Shown one piece after another: positions 30,555 to 40,500 of a stretch of 64,000 bases of DNA. A program made the translations under genes and the position numbers. Within the stretch, counting starts at the first letter, position 1. Every line of letters starts with the position of its first letter. The notes under the pieces are model-generated. The model was not told where the DNA came from, searched no databases, and saw only the letters and a program-made list of their open reading frames with translations. The DNA is taken from positions 68,071 through 132,070 of the forward strand of contig NZ_PCQD01000005.1 of the NCBI RefSeq assembly GCF_002979975.1, written 5' to 3'. This DNA comes from Pseudomonas sp. MYb185 (GTDB taxonomy: Bacteria > Pseudomonadota > Gammaproteobacteria > Pseudomonadales > Pseudomonadaceae).

Positions 30555-30592
30555 GACATCACCCCCAATCGCTTGCGGTTGGGGGTGATGTC
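30555..30592. terminator. Bidirectional terminator between YCF48 gene and batD
   Basis: GACATCACCCCCAATC and GGTTGGGGGTGATGTC form a 16-bp stem (one mismatch) around a short loop, followed by GTTTC. Placed between convergent genes ending at 30515 and 30605, it can serve both. Confidence 0.85.
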
Positions 30593-30604
30593 GTTTCTGG
30601 GCAC

Positions 30605-32263
30605 TCACACATCCGGATACAGGCTTTCCGGTTTGCTCACCTGTTCCTGCTCGGCCTCTCGCCGCCGACTCTGGATCACCATGCGCACCGCGCGCCATAG
30701 GGGTTTGCCGCGCCAGTTATGGTGGGCGCGACCGAACAGGCAGGCGTTGAGGTCATCAAGAGCCTCTTCCAGCTCCAGATAGTTGTGAGCCAGGCCGATA
30801 AGTCCTTCGCTGTCCTGCTGCCTGGCCCAGAGCTCCAGGGCCTTGCGGGCCTCCGCTGGCTGGTTGGTGCGACAGGCTGCCTGCAGGTCCGCCAGCGGAT
30901 TGCCCTGGGCAGTGTCGTCGAAGTGCTCCTCGACTTCGGGCAACTGATATTCGCCCAGCGCCAGGCGGGTCCGGCGCAGCCAGTACAGACAGTACAACAG
31001 CGCCAGGCTCAGCAGGGCGCAGGCCAACTGCCAGGGCCAGAGCAATACGGGGTCGCTGGCAGGGAAGTTGAGCGGTCCGCCGGGGCCAGTGAACTCGCTG
31101 CTGCGACTGACATTCAGCATGACGGCATCGAGTGTCGCGGTTTCCAGGCGGTCCTCCCGGGTATTCCACCAGTGCACCACCACCGGCGGCAGGGTATAGG
31201 AGCCTTCCTGCAGGGCGACCAGGGCGGCACTGTCATGCCGCACGCCATGCATGCCCTCATCGCTGGCCCGGCTCTGCAGCTGGGGCTGGTCGGCATACTG
31301 ACGCAGCTCATGATCGACGTCACCGGGCAGGCTCTGCAGCGCAGGTAGCTGGCTGGCATTGAGCCCGTCGGCAGTGAGGATGAGGGTGCGGGTCAGCGGC
31401 TCGCCGCTGAGCAGGTCGATACCGGGGTCGGGTTGCCAGGTCTGGCTCAGGTTCAGCGAGGCTGCCGGTATCCAGGGCGCCCCGGAGGGATAGCTGTCCG
31501 GCACCGGACGAACCTGCAGGGTGATGCTCGGTGAGCGCACCTGGATCAACCTGCCACTGCGTGCTGAGCGGTTGTTGCCATTCCCGGGTTGCAATGCGGT
31601 GGCGCTGAACAACTGCGAGGGGATCTCCAGCTCGCCGCTCTGCTGGGCAAAGATGGCATAGCGCACTTCGATTACACCGTGGCGTACGCCGTTGAGCAGG
31701 CGCTCGAAGTGCCGTGCCGGGCCCAGGCTTTCGACCCGGGCATTGGGAATGTCCAGGCCGCTGAGGATGGAGTCGTCGAACAAGGATACCGAGTGATAGA
31801 TGCGCAGCGTCAGCAGCACCTGCGCCTGGACATAGGGCTGCTCGATATCGACTTCGCTGTCGATGAAGATCGGCGCCAACTGGGCACCGCTGTCAGCGGC
31901 GGCCTGGGCGGCGGACAGCACATGCAGGCTGATTGGCTGGCTTTGCAGGCTGCCCAGGCTGACCGGGGGGATGACGATGAAACCGGTCCGCAATGGCATC
32001 AGGGTGACCACCCAGCGAGTGACCGGGGTGGTCTTGCCGTCGATCTGGCTCACCAGGCTCAGCTGCCGGGTGCGCTGCAGCTCGAAATGCTCCTCCAGGG
32101 GGCTGAGGTCCAGCTCGCTGAGCCGACCGGCAGCCGGCGTCTCCAGGGTCAGCTCCAGGGCTTCACCCTCGACCAGCCGGGTGCGGTCGACGCTGGCTTC
32201 CAGTGCGGCCTGGGCCAGTTGGCTGGCCAGTGCCAGCAGGCACACGGCGAGGAGTCGGATCAT
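30605..32263 (-). CDS. batD: BatD-like protein (oxygen-tolerance/BatD family)
   Basis: 552 residues. Signal peptide (MIRLLAVCLLALASQLAQA), a long periplasmic part with Ig-like beta domains (about 20-415), a transmembrane helix near 420-440 (LLWPWQLACALLSLALLYCLYWL) and a cytoplasmic tail. Start at 32263 chosen for the signal peptide; it overlaps the batB/C stop by 4 bases. BatD proteins belong to MoxR-VWA modules implicated in stress tolerance and envelope quality control; the molecular role is unclear. Last gene of the six-gene minus-strand operon. Confidence 0.87.
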   Translation of the reverse strand: MIRLLAVCLLALASQLAQAALEASVDRTRLVEGEALELTLETPAAGRLSELDLSPLEEHFELQRTRQLSLVSQIDGKTTPVTRWVVTLMPLRTGFIVIPPVSLGSLQSQPISLHVLSAAQAAADSGAQLAPIFIDSEVDIEQPYVQAQVLLTLRIYHSVSLFDDSILSGLDIPNARVESLGPARHFERLLNGVRHGVIEVRYAIFAQQSGELEIPSQLFSATALQPGNGNNRSARSGRLIQVRSPSITLQVRPVPDSYPSGAPWIPAASLNLSQTWQPDPGIDLLSGEPLTRTLILTADGLNASQLPALQSLPGDVDHELRQYADQPQLQSRASDEGMHGVRHDSAALVALQEGSYTLPPVVVHWWNTREDRLETATLDAVMLNVSRSSEFTGPGGPLNFPASDPVLLWPWQLACALLSLALLYCLYWLRRTRLALGEYQLPEVEEHFDDTAQGNPLADLQAACRTNQPAEARKALELWARQQDSEGLIGLAHNYLELEEALDDLNACLFGRAHHNWRGKPLWRAVRMVIQSRRREAEQEQVSKPESLYPDV

Positions 32264-34050
32264 GGGGTTGTTTCCTGTCGCTGCAGATACTGGTGGAGGA
32301 ATTTGCGTCGCAGCAGTTCCGCCGGATCGTCGGGAATGTCCCGCAACCATTGTCCCAGCGCCTGCTGTTGTTCCAGGCTGGTGCGTTGCGAAGTGCGATC
32401 GGTAGCGCCTGCGCCGTTGCGATCGTCCGTGTCGGGCTGCGTTTGCGGATTGGCGCCGTCATTGCCGCCAGACAGACCCTGGTTGACGCCGCCGGATGGG
32501 TCGGCGCCAGCTGGGCTGCCAGCGTCACCGGGGTGCTGTTCCTGTTCCGGAGTGGCCGGTGTGGCTGCGCCAGCGGCGTCCTGGGAGGCCGTGCCGTTAG
32601 CCGGGCCCTCGGTATCGGCACTGGCAGCGTCGGCGGCATCGACATTGCCATCGGTCGGCTGCTGGGCCTGCTGCTGGCGCAGTTCCTCCAGCAGTGCCTC
32701 GATGGCGTCCCGGTTGTGCCGGGCGGCACGGTGCTCCGGCGCGCGGGTCAGCGTGTGCTCATAAGCCTCCAGAGCTGCCTGGTATTCCCCGGCCATGGCC
32801 TGGGCGGTGCCCTGGTTGAAATGATGCTGGGGGTTGTCGGGCTCAAGCCGGGCCAACTCTGCCCAGGCCTCGGCGGCCTGCTGGTACTGACCAGCCTGGT
32901 ACAGGGCCCAGGCCCGCCAGTCTGGATCGACGAAACGCTCGGCGGCATCGTCGGGACGTTGCTGCTGCAGCAATTGCATGGCCTGCTGATCCGGCCGCTG
33001 CCACAGGTCCTTCCAGCTGAAAGCCTGCGCTGCCGGGGAGGGTAGCAGGGCCGCGCACAGCAGCAGGCCGAGCCAGCCACGCCGGGCGCCCAGGGCCGCA
33101 AAGGGTAACAGCAGCAGCACCAGCCAATGGCCCTGGTCGAGCAGCAGCCGCTGGGTGTCAGACTCGGCGCTGGCGATGTTGCGCAGGGGCTGCAGCAGAT
33201 AGTCCAGGTCCCGACTACCGACGCTGATGCCGTGGTAACGTGCGCCGTGCTGGCGTGCCAGCGCAGCCAACTGCTGGCCATTGAGCCGTGGCAGCAGGAT
33301 GCGGCCCTGGTCATCGCGCATGAAGCCGCCTTCGGCCAGCGGCACCGGGGCACCGGAGGTGGTACCGACACCAAGTATCGCCAACTGGCTGCCGAGCGCC
33401 TGGGCATGTTCGACCAGGGCGGCGCGCCCGTCGCTGTCGAGCCCGCTGGTGACCAGCAGTATCTGACTGCTGCTGCGCGGCCGCTGCTCGATCATCTGCC
33501 GGGCCAGTGCCAGGGCCTGTCCCACATCCTGGCCCTCGGCCGGCATGATGTCCGGCTCCAGCGCAGCCAGCAGGCTGGTCAGGGTGCCATGGTCGCTGCT
33601 CAGCGGGGCGACCCGGTGCGCGCTGCCGGCGAAGGCGACCAGGGCCATCTCGCTGTCGCCATGCTCCTGGATCACATTGCGGATCTTGTACCTGGCCCGT
33701 TGCAGCCGGTTCGGCGGCAGGTCGTTGGACAGCATGTTGCGAGACACATCCAGCACTATCACCAGTGCGCCGTCCTGCAGCCGGCGTGACTCGCCACTGG
33801 CTTCCAGTACCGGACCGGCCAGGGCGAGTAGCGCGAGGACCCAGGTCACGCCGAGGGCGATGAAGCGCAGCCGGTGATGACCACCGGCGTGCTGCTGCAG
33901 CAACCAGTCATGCAGGTGGGCTGGCAGCAGTTGTTCCCAGCCGGAGCGTCGCCAGCCGCGCCGGTACAGCAGCACCAGCAGTACGCCGGCCGGGAGCAGG
34001 CCGAGCAGCCATAGCGGCCGGGCGAAGGACAGACCGAACAGCTCAGGCAT
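32260..34050 (-). CDS. batB: BatB-BatC fusion: VWA domain plus TPR protein
   Basis: 596 residues. N-terminal membrane helices (about 13-28 and 63-80), a von Willebrand factor A domain (about 95-290), another helix near 307-345, TPR repeats (about 375-450: WRAWALYQAGQYQQAAEAWAEL, NQGTAQAMAGEYQAALEAYEH) and a low-complexity acidic, Ala/Gly/Thr-rich tail before a conserved end (WLRDIPDDPAELLRRKFLHQY). The metal-ion-dependent adhesion site reads D101-V-S103-R-N105, i.e. DxSxN instead of DxSxS, so metal binding may differ. Partner VWA protein BatA has the canonical motif. Overlaps both neighbours. Confidence 0.88.
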   Translation of the reverse strand: MPELFGLSFARPLWLLGLLPAGVLLVLLYRRGWRRSGWEQLLPAHLHDWLLQQHAGGHHRLRFIALGVTWVLALLALAGPVLEASGESRRLQDGALVIVLDVSRNMLSNDLPPNRLQRARYKIRNVIQEHGDSEMALVAFAGSAHRVAPLSSDHGTLTSLLAALEPDIMPAEGQDVGQALALARQMIEQRPRSSSQILLVTSGLDSDGRAALVEHAQALGSQLAILGVGTTSGAPVPLAEGGFMRDDQGRILLPRLNGQQLAALARQHGARYHGISVGSRDLDYLLQPLRNIASAESDTQRLLLDQGHWLVLLLLPFAALGARRGWLGLLLCAALLPSPAAQAFSWKDLWQRPDQQAMQLLQQQRPDDAAERFVDPDWRAWALYQAGQYQQAAEAWAELARLEPDNPQHHFNQGTAQAMAGEYQAALEAYEHTLTRAPEHRAARHNRDAIEALLEELRQQQAQQPTDGNVDAADAASADTEGPANGTASQDAAGAATPATPEQEQHPGDAGSPAGADPSGGVNQGLSGGNDGANPQTQPDTDDRNGAGATDRTSQRTSLEQQQALGQWLRDIPDDPAELLRRKFLHQYLQRQETTP

Positions 34051-35038
34051 GCCGGGGGCTCCGCAATACCATGCCGGCCGATAGTGCCAGGCTCAGCAGC
34101 AGCGCCAGCCCCAGCGGCCAGGGATACAGTACGATGGCCCGGCGGTTCGGGAGACCGGCGCGCAGTGCGGGTTCCAATTGGTCCAGGCGCTGATAGATGT
34201 TCTCCATGTCGGTCTCGTTGCGTGCACGAAAGTATTCGCCGCCGGTCAGTTGGGCGATTTCCCTGAGACTGTCCTCGTCCAGTTCGATGGAGGGGTCGAA
34301 CTGCAGACCCCAGAAGCTGGCGCTGCTGTCCTGTGTGCCGGTATCGGCACCGACACCGATGGGGAAAATGCGTATCTGATGCTCGGCGGCCAGTTGCGCG
34401 GCACGCAGCGGGCTGACATTGCCGGTGGTATTGGCGCCATCGGTGATGAGCACCAGCACCCGGCTTGCCGCGGGTTCCTCGACCAGCCGCTTGATAGCCA
34501 GGCCGATGGCATCGCCGATGGCAGTTTCGCGACCGGCCAGGCCGATGAAGCTTTCATCCAGCCATTGGGCGATAGCGCTGCGGTCATGGGTCAACGGCGC
34601 CTGCACATAGGCCTGACTACCGAACAGGATCAGCCCCAGGCGATCACCGCGGCGGCGCTCGATGAACTCGCCGAGCAGATGCTTGACCAGGGTCAGGCGG
34701 TTGACTTCCTCGCCATCGAGTTGCATATCGCGAAACTCCATGCTGCCGGACAGGTCCAGCGCCAGCATCATGTCCCGGCCACTGGTCGCTGTTGGCAGCG
34801 CTTCGCCCAGCCAATGCGGCCGGGCGGCGGCGCACACCAGCAGTACCCAGATCAGCAGGTAGGGCCACTTGCGTCCCGGCGCGCTGTGTCCCGGCGCCAG
34901 CTCCCGTATGGCCTGCAGCCGTGTCATGAAGCTGACCTGCAGCGCTGTCGAACGGGTTTCGGCGGCCGGCAGCCATCTGCGGTACAGCCAGGGCAATGGC
35001 AGCAACAGGAAGCATAGCGGCCAATGGAACTCAAACAT
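34043..35038 (-). CDS. batA: BatA-like VWA-domain membrane protein
   Basis: 331 residues. Two N-terminal membrane helices (about 5-20 and 58-75), VWA domain with intact MIDAS motif D95-L-S97-G-S99, the following conserved threonine region (GLILFGSQAYVQAPLTHD) and ITDGANTTGN, then a C-terminal helix near 308-325. VWA proteins of this class are thought to work with MoxR ATPases in metal insertion or folding of envelope complexes. A start six bases upstream (MTMFEF, 35044) is possible. Overlaps the DUF4381 stop by 8 bases. Confidence 0.9.
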   Translation of the reverse strand: MFEFHWPLCFLLLPLPWLYRRWLPAAETRSTALQVSFMTRLQAIRELAPGHSAPGRKWPYLLIWVLLVCAAARPHWLGEALPTATSGRDMMLALDLSGSMEFRDMQLDGEEVNRLTLVKHLLGEFIERRRGDRLGLILFGSQAYVQAPLTHDRSAIAQWLDESFIGLAGRETAIGDAIGLAIKRLVEEPAASRVLVLITDGANTTGNVSPLRAAQLAAEHQIRIFPIGVGADTGTQDSSASFWGLQFDPSIELDEDSLREIAQLTGGEYFRARNETDMENIYQRLDQLEPALRAGLPNRRAIVLYPWPLGLALLLSLALSAGMVLRSPRHA

Positions 35039-35495
35039 CGTCATACCGTATCCAGCGGCGCAACTCCCTGAGCAGCGCCTCTCGCTGCGCGGCGCTGAGT
35101 TGGACCTGGGGCCTATACAGGTCGGCAGCCAGGGGTTGCAGGGCACTGCGTTGCACCTGCGGGTTGCGGCTGCACAGGTAGTCCAGCCAGGCTTCGCCAT
35201 ACAGACGGGTGGCGGCCTCGTCGCCACGCTGTTTGAGTAGTTGCTTGAGCCGGGTATTGACGGCCGCCAGCCATTGGGTATCGGGCAACTGCGTCGGAAT
35301 ATCGGCCAGCACCTGCCAACTGAGCCGGTGGCGCCGCCGCTTGTGCCGGCGGGCCTGGCGCAGCAGCCACGGCAACAGCAGTGCCAGCAGCAACAGGCTG
35401 CCGCCGAGCAGCCACCAGCCGGGTGCCGGCGGCCACCAGAGGATCGGGGCTGGCTCCAGCGGTGGGATCAACTGAGCCTGCAGATCGGCGTCCAT
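35031..35495 (-). CDS. DUF4381 family membrane protein
   Basis: 154 residues. One strong transmembrane segment (about 21-44: ILWWPPAPGWWLLGGSLLLLALLLPWLL) preceded by a proline/tryptophan motif typical of the DUF4381 family, followed by a basic linker and a soluble helical part. Position between DUF58 and batA is standard for MoxR operons. Starts at 35495 in an ATGA overlap with the DUF58 stop; the open frame upstream of that is not coding. Confidence 0.87.
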   Translation of the reverse strand: MDADLQAQLIPPLEPAPILWWPPAPGWWLLGGSLLLLALLLPWLLRQARRHKRRRHRLSWQVLADIPTQLPDTQWLAAVNTRLKQLLKQRGDEAATRLYGEAWLDYLCSRNPQVQRSALQPLAADLYRPQVQLSAAQREALLRELRRWIRYDDV

Positions 35496-36424
35496 CAGGA
35501 GCGTCTCCGTGCATGCTCGCTGAGCAGCGGGCGCAACTGATCGACTGCATTGCGGCTGGTATCCATCGGTTGCAGGCCGCAGCGCAGGCGGTTGGCCAGC
35601 CGCTGCCAGCTCTGCTGGCGGGCCAGGAACTGGCCGGCCCAGGCCTCGCGCAGGGCACTGGCAGTGGTATTCAGGGTCAGGCGCTGCTGCCCCTGGACGA
35701 ACTCCAGCGCCGGGCTGCTCGGCAGACTGGCCTCCAGCGGATCGAAGATCGGCAGCAATACCAGGTCGTTGTGCGCACCCAGCGCCACCAGCAGCGGTTG
35801 GCTCAGCCCGTCGATGGCGGCATGGTCGCACAGCAGATAGAGAATACTGCCGGGGCGGATCACCTCGCGGCTGCGCCGCAGCGCCAGATCCAGTGGTTCG
35901 CCGCCGCTTTCATCGGTGGGTGCGCCCAGGGCGTGGTTGCCCTCGAGCAAGCGTCCCAACAGTTGCAGGATCGCCCGGCGACTGCGGCGCGGGCGGATCT
36001 CGTGGCATTCCCGGGAGCCGAAAACCATGCCGCCGACCCGGTCGTTGTGCGCCAGTGCCATCCAGGCGATCAGGGCGGCGGCCTCGGCCGCCAGTACCGA
36101 CTTGAAGCACAGCTGGGTACCGAAGAACAGTCGCTCGCTCTGTTCGCAGATGATGAAGACCGGGCGCTCGCGCTCCTCATTGAAGACCTTGGTGTGCGCC
36201 TTGCGGGTACGTGCGGTGACCCGCCAGTCGATATTGCGGATGTCATCGCCGGGCTGATACAGGCGTACCTGATCGAAATCGATACCGCGCCCACGCAAGC
36301 GTGACAGCTGGCGGCCTGTCTGCTGTCCGACATGCACCGAGCGGCCGGACAGCGGCAGCGCCTGGCTGTGCCGGCGCATTTCCAGCAGCGACTCCAGGGT
36401 GGCGTAGACCGCGGCGTTGTTCAT
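35495..36424 (-). CDS. DUF58 family protein
   Basis: 309 residues, soluble. Contains the DUF58 signature GRGIDFDQVRLYQPGDDIRNIDWRVTART (the Pro-Gly-Asp-Asp-x-Arg-x-Ile-Asp-Trp core) near residues 45-75, followed by a VWA-like fold (PVFIICEQSERLFFG, where the usual DxSxS is ExSxR). Encoded directly after moxR in nearly all such operons. Likely an adaptor for the MoxR ATPase; exact role unknown. Confidence 0.9.
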   Translation of the reverse strand: MNNAAVYATLESLLEMRRHSQALPLSGRSVHVGQQTGRQLSRLRGRGIDFDQVRLYQPGDDIRNIDWRVTARTRKAHTKVFNEERERPVFIICEQSERLFFGTQLCFKSVLAAEAAALIAWMALAHNDRVGGMVFGSRECHEIRPRRSRRAILQLLGRLLEGNHALGAPTDESGGEPLDLALRRSREVIRPGSILYLLCDHAAIDGLSQPLLVALGAHNDLVLLPIFDPLEASLPSSPALEFVQGQQRLTLNTTASALREAWAGQFLARQQSWQRLANRLRCGLQPMDTSRNAVDQLRPLLSEHARRRS

Positions 36425-36426
36425 GG

Positions 36427-37386
36427 TCAGACCACGGCGACGGATTCAACCAGCAGGGTGATCGCCCGGTCGGCATCGATCCCTGCCGCTTCGGCCTCGA
36501 AACTGAGAATCAGCCGGTGGCGCAGCACATCATGCACTATCGCCTGCACGTCCTCGGGGCTGACGAAGTCACGACCGGCCAGCCAGGCGTGGGCACGGGC
36601 GCAGCGATCCAAGGCGATGGTGCCGCGTGGGCTGGCGCCCATCTCGATCCATTCGGCCAGTTGCGGGTTGTACAGCTCCGGGCGGCGGGTCGCCATGATC
36701 AGCTGGATCAGGTATTCCTCCACCGCGTCGGCCATGAACAGCGAGAGCACTTCCTGACGGGCGGCGAGAATCGACGCCTGACTGATGCGCTCGGCAATGC
36801 GTGCTTCGAAGCCCTTGGCCTCACCCCGGGCCAGATGCAGGATCTGGCGCTCCAGGGCGGCATCGGGAAAGCCGATGCGCACATGCATGAGGAAACGGTC
36901 CAGCTGGGCTTCGGGCAGGGGGTAGGTGCCTTCCTGTTCGATCGGGTTCTGCGTGGCCATGACCATGAACAGCTCGGGTAGCGGCCAGGTTTCGCGGCCG
37001 ATGCTCACCTGGCGCTCGGCCATGGCTTCGAGCAGCGCCGACTGCACCTTGGCCGGTGCCCGGTTGATCTCGTCGGCCAATACCAGGTGGTGGAAGATCG
37101 GCCCTTTCTGGAAACTGAAGGAGGCGGTTTCCGGACGGTAGATCTCGGTGCCGGTGATATCCGCAGGCAGCAGGTCGGGGGTGAACTGGATACGATGGAA
37201 GTCCGCATCGATGGCCTCGGACAGGGTCTTGATTGCCTTGGTCTTGGCCAGCCCCGGCGCGCCTTCCACTAGCAGGTGGCCACCGGCGAGCAGACAGATC
37301 AGCGTACGGTCGATCAGCTGTTCCTGGCCGAAGATCTGCTGGGCCATGAAGCTCTTGAGTTGCATCAGTGACGCGCGATGGGGCAT
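36427..37386 (-). CDS. moxR: MoxR-family AAA+ ATPase
   Basis: 319 residues. Walker A is EGAPGLAKTKAI (about 40-51), Walker B VLADEINRAPAKVQ, sensor 1 MATQNPIEQEGTYPLPEAQLDRF, and the C-terminal AAA_lid region with GASPRGTIAL. Family members are chaperone-like ATPases working with VWA proteins, here the two Bat proteins downstream. First gene of the minus-strand operon; a purine-rich GGAAGAGG precedes the ATG. Its promoter shares the 127-base divergent region with gdhB. Confidence 0.94.
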   Translation of the reverse strand: MPHRASLMQLKSFMAQQIFGQEQLIDRTLICLLAGGHLLVEGAPGLAKTKAIKTLSEAIDADFHRIQFTPDLLPADITGTEIYRPETASFSFQKGPIFHHLVLADEINRAPAKVQSALLEAMAERQVSIGRETWPLPELFMVMATQNPIEQEGTYPLPEAQLDRFLMHVRIGFPDAALERQILHLARGEAKGFEARIAERISQASILAARQEVLSLFMADAVEEYLIQLIMATRRPELYNPQLAEWIEMGASPRGTIALDRCARAHAWLAGRDFVSPEDVQAIVHDVLRHRLILSFEAEAAGIDADRAITLLVESVAVV

Positions 37387-37440
37387 GGTGCCTCTTCCCT
37401 GGTATCTTCCTGCGATAGGAGACTACTTTACCGAAAAGCG

Positions 37441-37503
37441 CTCAGTCTGGACTAATCTGAAATCAAATCAGAGACAAATTTTCCTGTAGTTCACTCAGTC
37501 TGG
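37441..37503. promoter_or_regulatory. Repeats in the moxR/gdhB divergent promoter region
   Basis: The 10-base direct repeat CTCAGTCTGG occurs at 37441-37450 and 37494-37503, flanking a dyad TCTGA-AATCAAA-TCAGA at 37456-37472 and an AT-rich stretch. Placement just before gdhB makes these possible operator elements. No regulator can be named. Confidence 0.3.
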
Positions 37504-37513
37504 GAGTGTGTTC

Positions 37514-40500
37514 ATGGCTTTTATCGTCGCCAGCAGCAAGCAGGAGTTTCTGCAGGTCATCCAGCAACGCCTGCAGGAACTGGTCGAGCCGCGGGAGCAG
37601 GAGGCCATCGCGGTATTTGCCCGGGATTTCTTCAGTATCACCACCCTGCAGGAGCTGCTGTCCCGCCACGACACCGACCTGCTGGGTAGCGTGCTGTCGG
37701 GCTGGCGCATGCTGCAGCAGTTCGCAGGGCACGGCAGCAAGGTGCATGTGTTCAACCCGGATGTGCAGGGCCATGGCTGGCAATCCTCGCATACGGTAGT
37801 GCAACTGCTGCACGCCGATGCGCCGTTTCTGGTCGACTCGGTGCGCATCGAGTTGCAGCGCCAGGGCTATGCCATCCATATCCTGCAGAACAGCGTATTC
37901 AAGGTCGCCCGCAATGCCGATGGCCAGTTGCAGCGGATCGAGCCGGCTGCCGCTGACGGTCCCGGGCTGCATGGCGAGTCGGTGATGCATATCGAGATCG
38001 ACCGCTGCCAGTTGCCGGCGGCGCTGAACGAATTGCAGACCGGTTTGCAGCAGGCGTTGAACTATGTCGAGGGAGTGGTCAACGACTTTGCCCCGATGCA
38101 GCGCCAGGTGCAGGAACTGATCGGCAGGCTGGCGGGCGCGGATTTCGACTGGTTCGATGTATCCCAGCGCGAGGAGGCGACGGCCTTTCTCGATTGGCTG
38201 CTGGATGACAACTTCACCTTTCTCGGGTACGAACGCTTCGCCATCGACCAGGGGCTGCCGGAGGGACGCCTGGGCATGCAGCCGCAGCACAGCCTTGGCG
38301 CCGCTGCGCTGGAGCCGCCGGATGAGGATATAGAAGGGCTGCCGCAGGAGGTGCTGGAGTATCTGCGCTGCCCGGTGCTGCTGTCGTTCGCCAAGTCGTC
38401 GCGCACCAGCCGTGTGCATCGGCCGGCCTATCCCGACTATGTGTCGATCCGCGAAGTCAATGCTGCCGGGGAGGTGGTGCTGGAGCACCGTTTCTGCGGG
38501 CTGTATACCTCCAGGGTATACAGCGCCGATGTCTACAACATTCCCTGGCTGCGGCACAAGGTCGAGGCGGTACGCCAGGACTCGGGATTCGAGCCGCACA
38601 GCCATCTGGGCAAGGAGCTGGACCAGGTGCTGCAGGAGCTGCCCCGGGATGACCTGTTCCAGATATCGTCACAGCAACTGAGCGAAACGGCCCTGAGCAT
38701 AGTGCAGATCCAGGAGCGCAACCTGATCCGCCTGTTCCTGCGTCGTGGCAACTATGGGCGCTTCTATTATTGCCTGGCCTACGTGCCACGGGAGATCTAC
38801 TCGACCGCCATTCGCCGGCAGATACAACAGGTACTGATGGACAGACTCGAGGCCAGCGACAGCGAGTTCTGGACCTTCTTCTCCGAATCACAGCTGGCCC
38901 GCGTGCAGTTCATCCTGCGCGTGGACCCCCGGCGCAACCTGGAAATCGACCACGTGAAACTGGAAAGGGATGTGATACAGGCCTGCCGCAGCTGGCATGA
39001 CGACTTCAGCGCACAGCTGCAGGACACCCTGGGCGAGGCCACTGCCACCGAGGTGCTGGTGCAGTTCGGCGATGGCTTCCCGGTGGGCTACAGCGACCGC
39101 TACAACCCGGCTACCGGGGTGGCGGACCTGCAGCACCTGTTGCAGCTGGATGAAGGCAACCCGCTGGCGATGAGCTTCTACCAACCGCTCAACGCTAAAC
39201 CGGATGAGCTGCACTGCAAGCTGTATCACTTTGGCGGGTCACTGCCGCTGTCCGATGTCATGCCGATCCTGGATAACCTCGGTCTGCGTGTACTCGGCGA
39301 GTTCCCGTTCCAGATCTGCCGCCAGGATGGGCAGAGCTACTGGGTGCATGATTTCGTGTTCACCAATGCGCTGGCCCCGGAGATGGACATCGGCGATGTC
39401 AACGAACTGTTTGGCGAGGCGTTCACCGCCATCTGGAACGGCCAGGCGGAAAACGACAGTTTCAACCGGCTGATCCTGCTGGCTGGCATTCATTGGCGCG
39501 AGGCTGCACTGATGCGCGCGCTGGCTCGCTATATCAAGCAGATCCGCATGGGCTTCGAGTTGCCCTATCTCGCCGCAACCCTGGCCACTCATGCGCCGAT
39601 CGCCCGGGAGCTCGTCAGGCTGTTCAAGACGCGCTTCTTCCTGGCCCGCAAGGCGTCGGCCGGGGAGCTGGAGGAAAAGCTGGAGCAGGCTATCGTCGGC
39701 GCGCTGGAGCAGGTCGCGGTGCTCAACGAGGACCGCATCCTGAGGCGCTATCTGGAGCTGATCAAGGCCTGCGTGCGGACCAACTTCTATCAGCATGACG
39801 CACAGGGGCAAGCCAAGGACTACATCAGTCTGAAGTTCGATCCGGCCGGCATACCGGAACTGCCGCTGCCGAGGCCCATGTACGAAATATTCGTCTATTC
39901 GCCGCGGGTCGAGGGCGTGCACCTGCGCGGTGGCAAGGTGGCGCGAGGCGGGCTGCGCTGGTCCGATCGCGAGGAGGACTACCGCACCGAAGTGCTCGGC
40001 CTGGTCAAGGCCCAGCAGGTCAAGAATGCGGTGATCGTACCGGTCGGCGCCAAGGGCGGCTTCGTGCCGCGGCGACTACCGCAGGGGGCCGGACGCGACG
40101 CGATACAGCAGGAGGCGATTGCCTGCTACCGGGTCTTCATTCAGGGGCTGCTGGATATCACCGACAACCTGATCGAAGGCCAGGTGGTTCCGCCCGAGCA
40201 GGTCATCCGCCATGATGGCGACGATTTTTATCTGGTGGTGGCGGCGGACAAGGGCACTGCCAGCTTCTCCGATATCGCCAACGGCATCGCCGCCGATTAC
40301 GGTTTCTGGCTGGGCGACGCCTTCGCCTCCGGCGGCTCGGTCGGCTACGATCACAAGGCCATGGGGATCACCGCCCGGGGCGCATGGATCTCGGTGCAGC
40401 GGCACTTCCACGAACTGGGCATCAACGTCCAGGAAGATCCGGTCAGCGCTATCGGTATCGGTGACATGAGCGGCGATGTGTTCGGCAACGGCCTGCTGCG

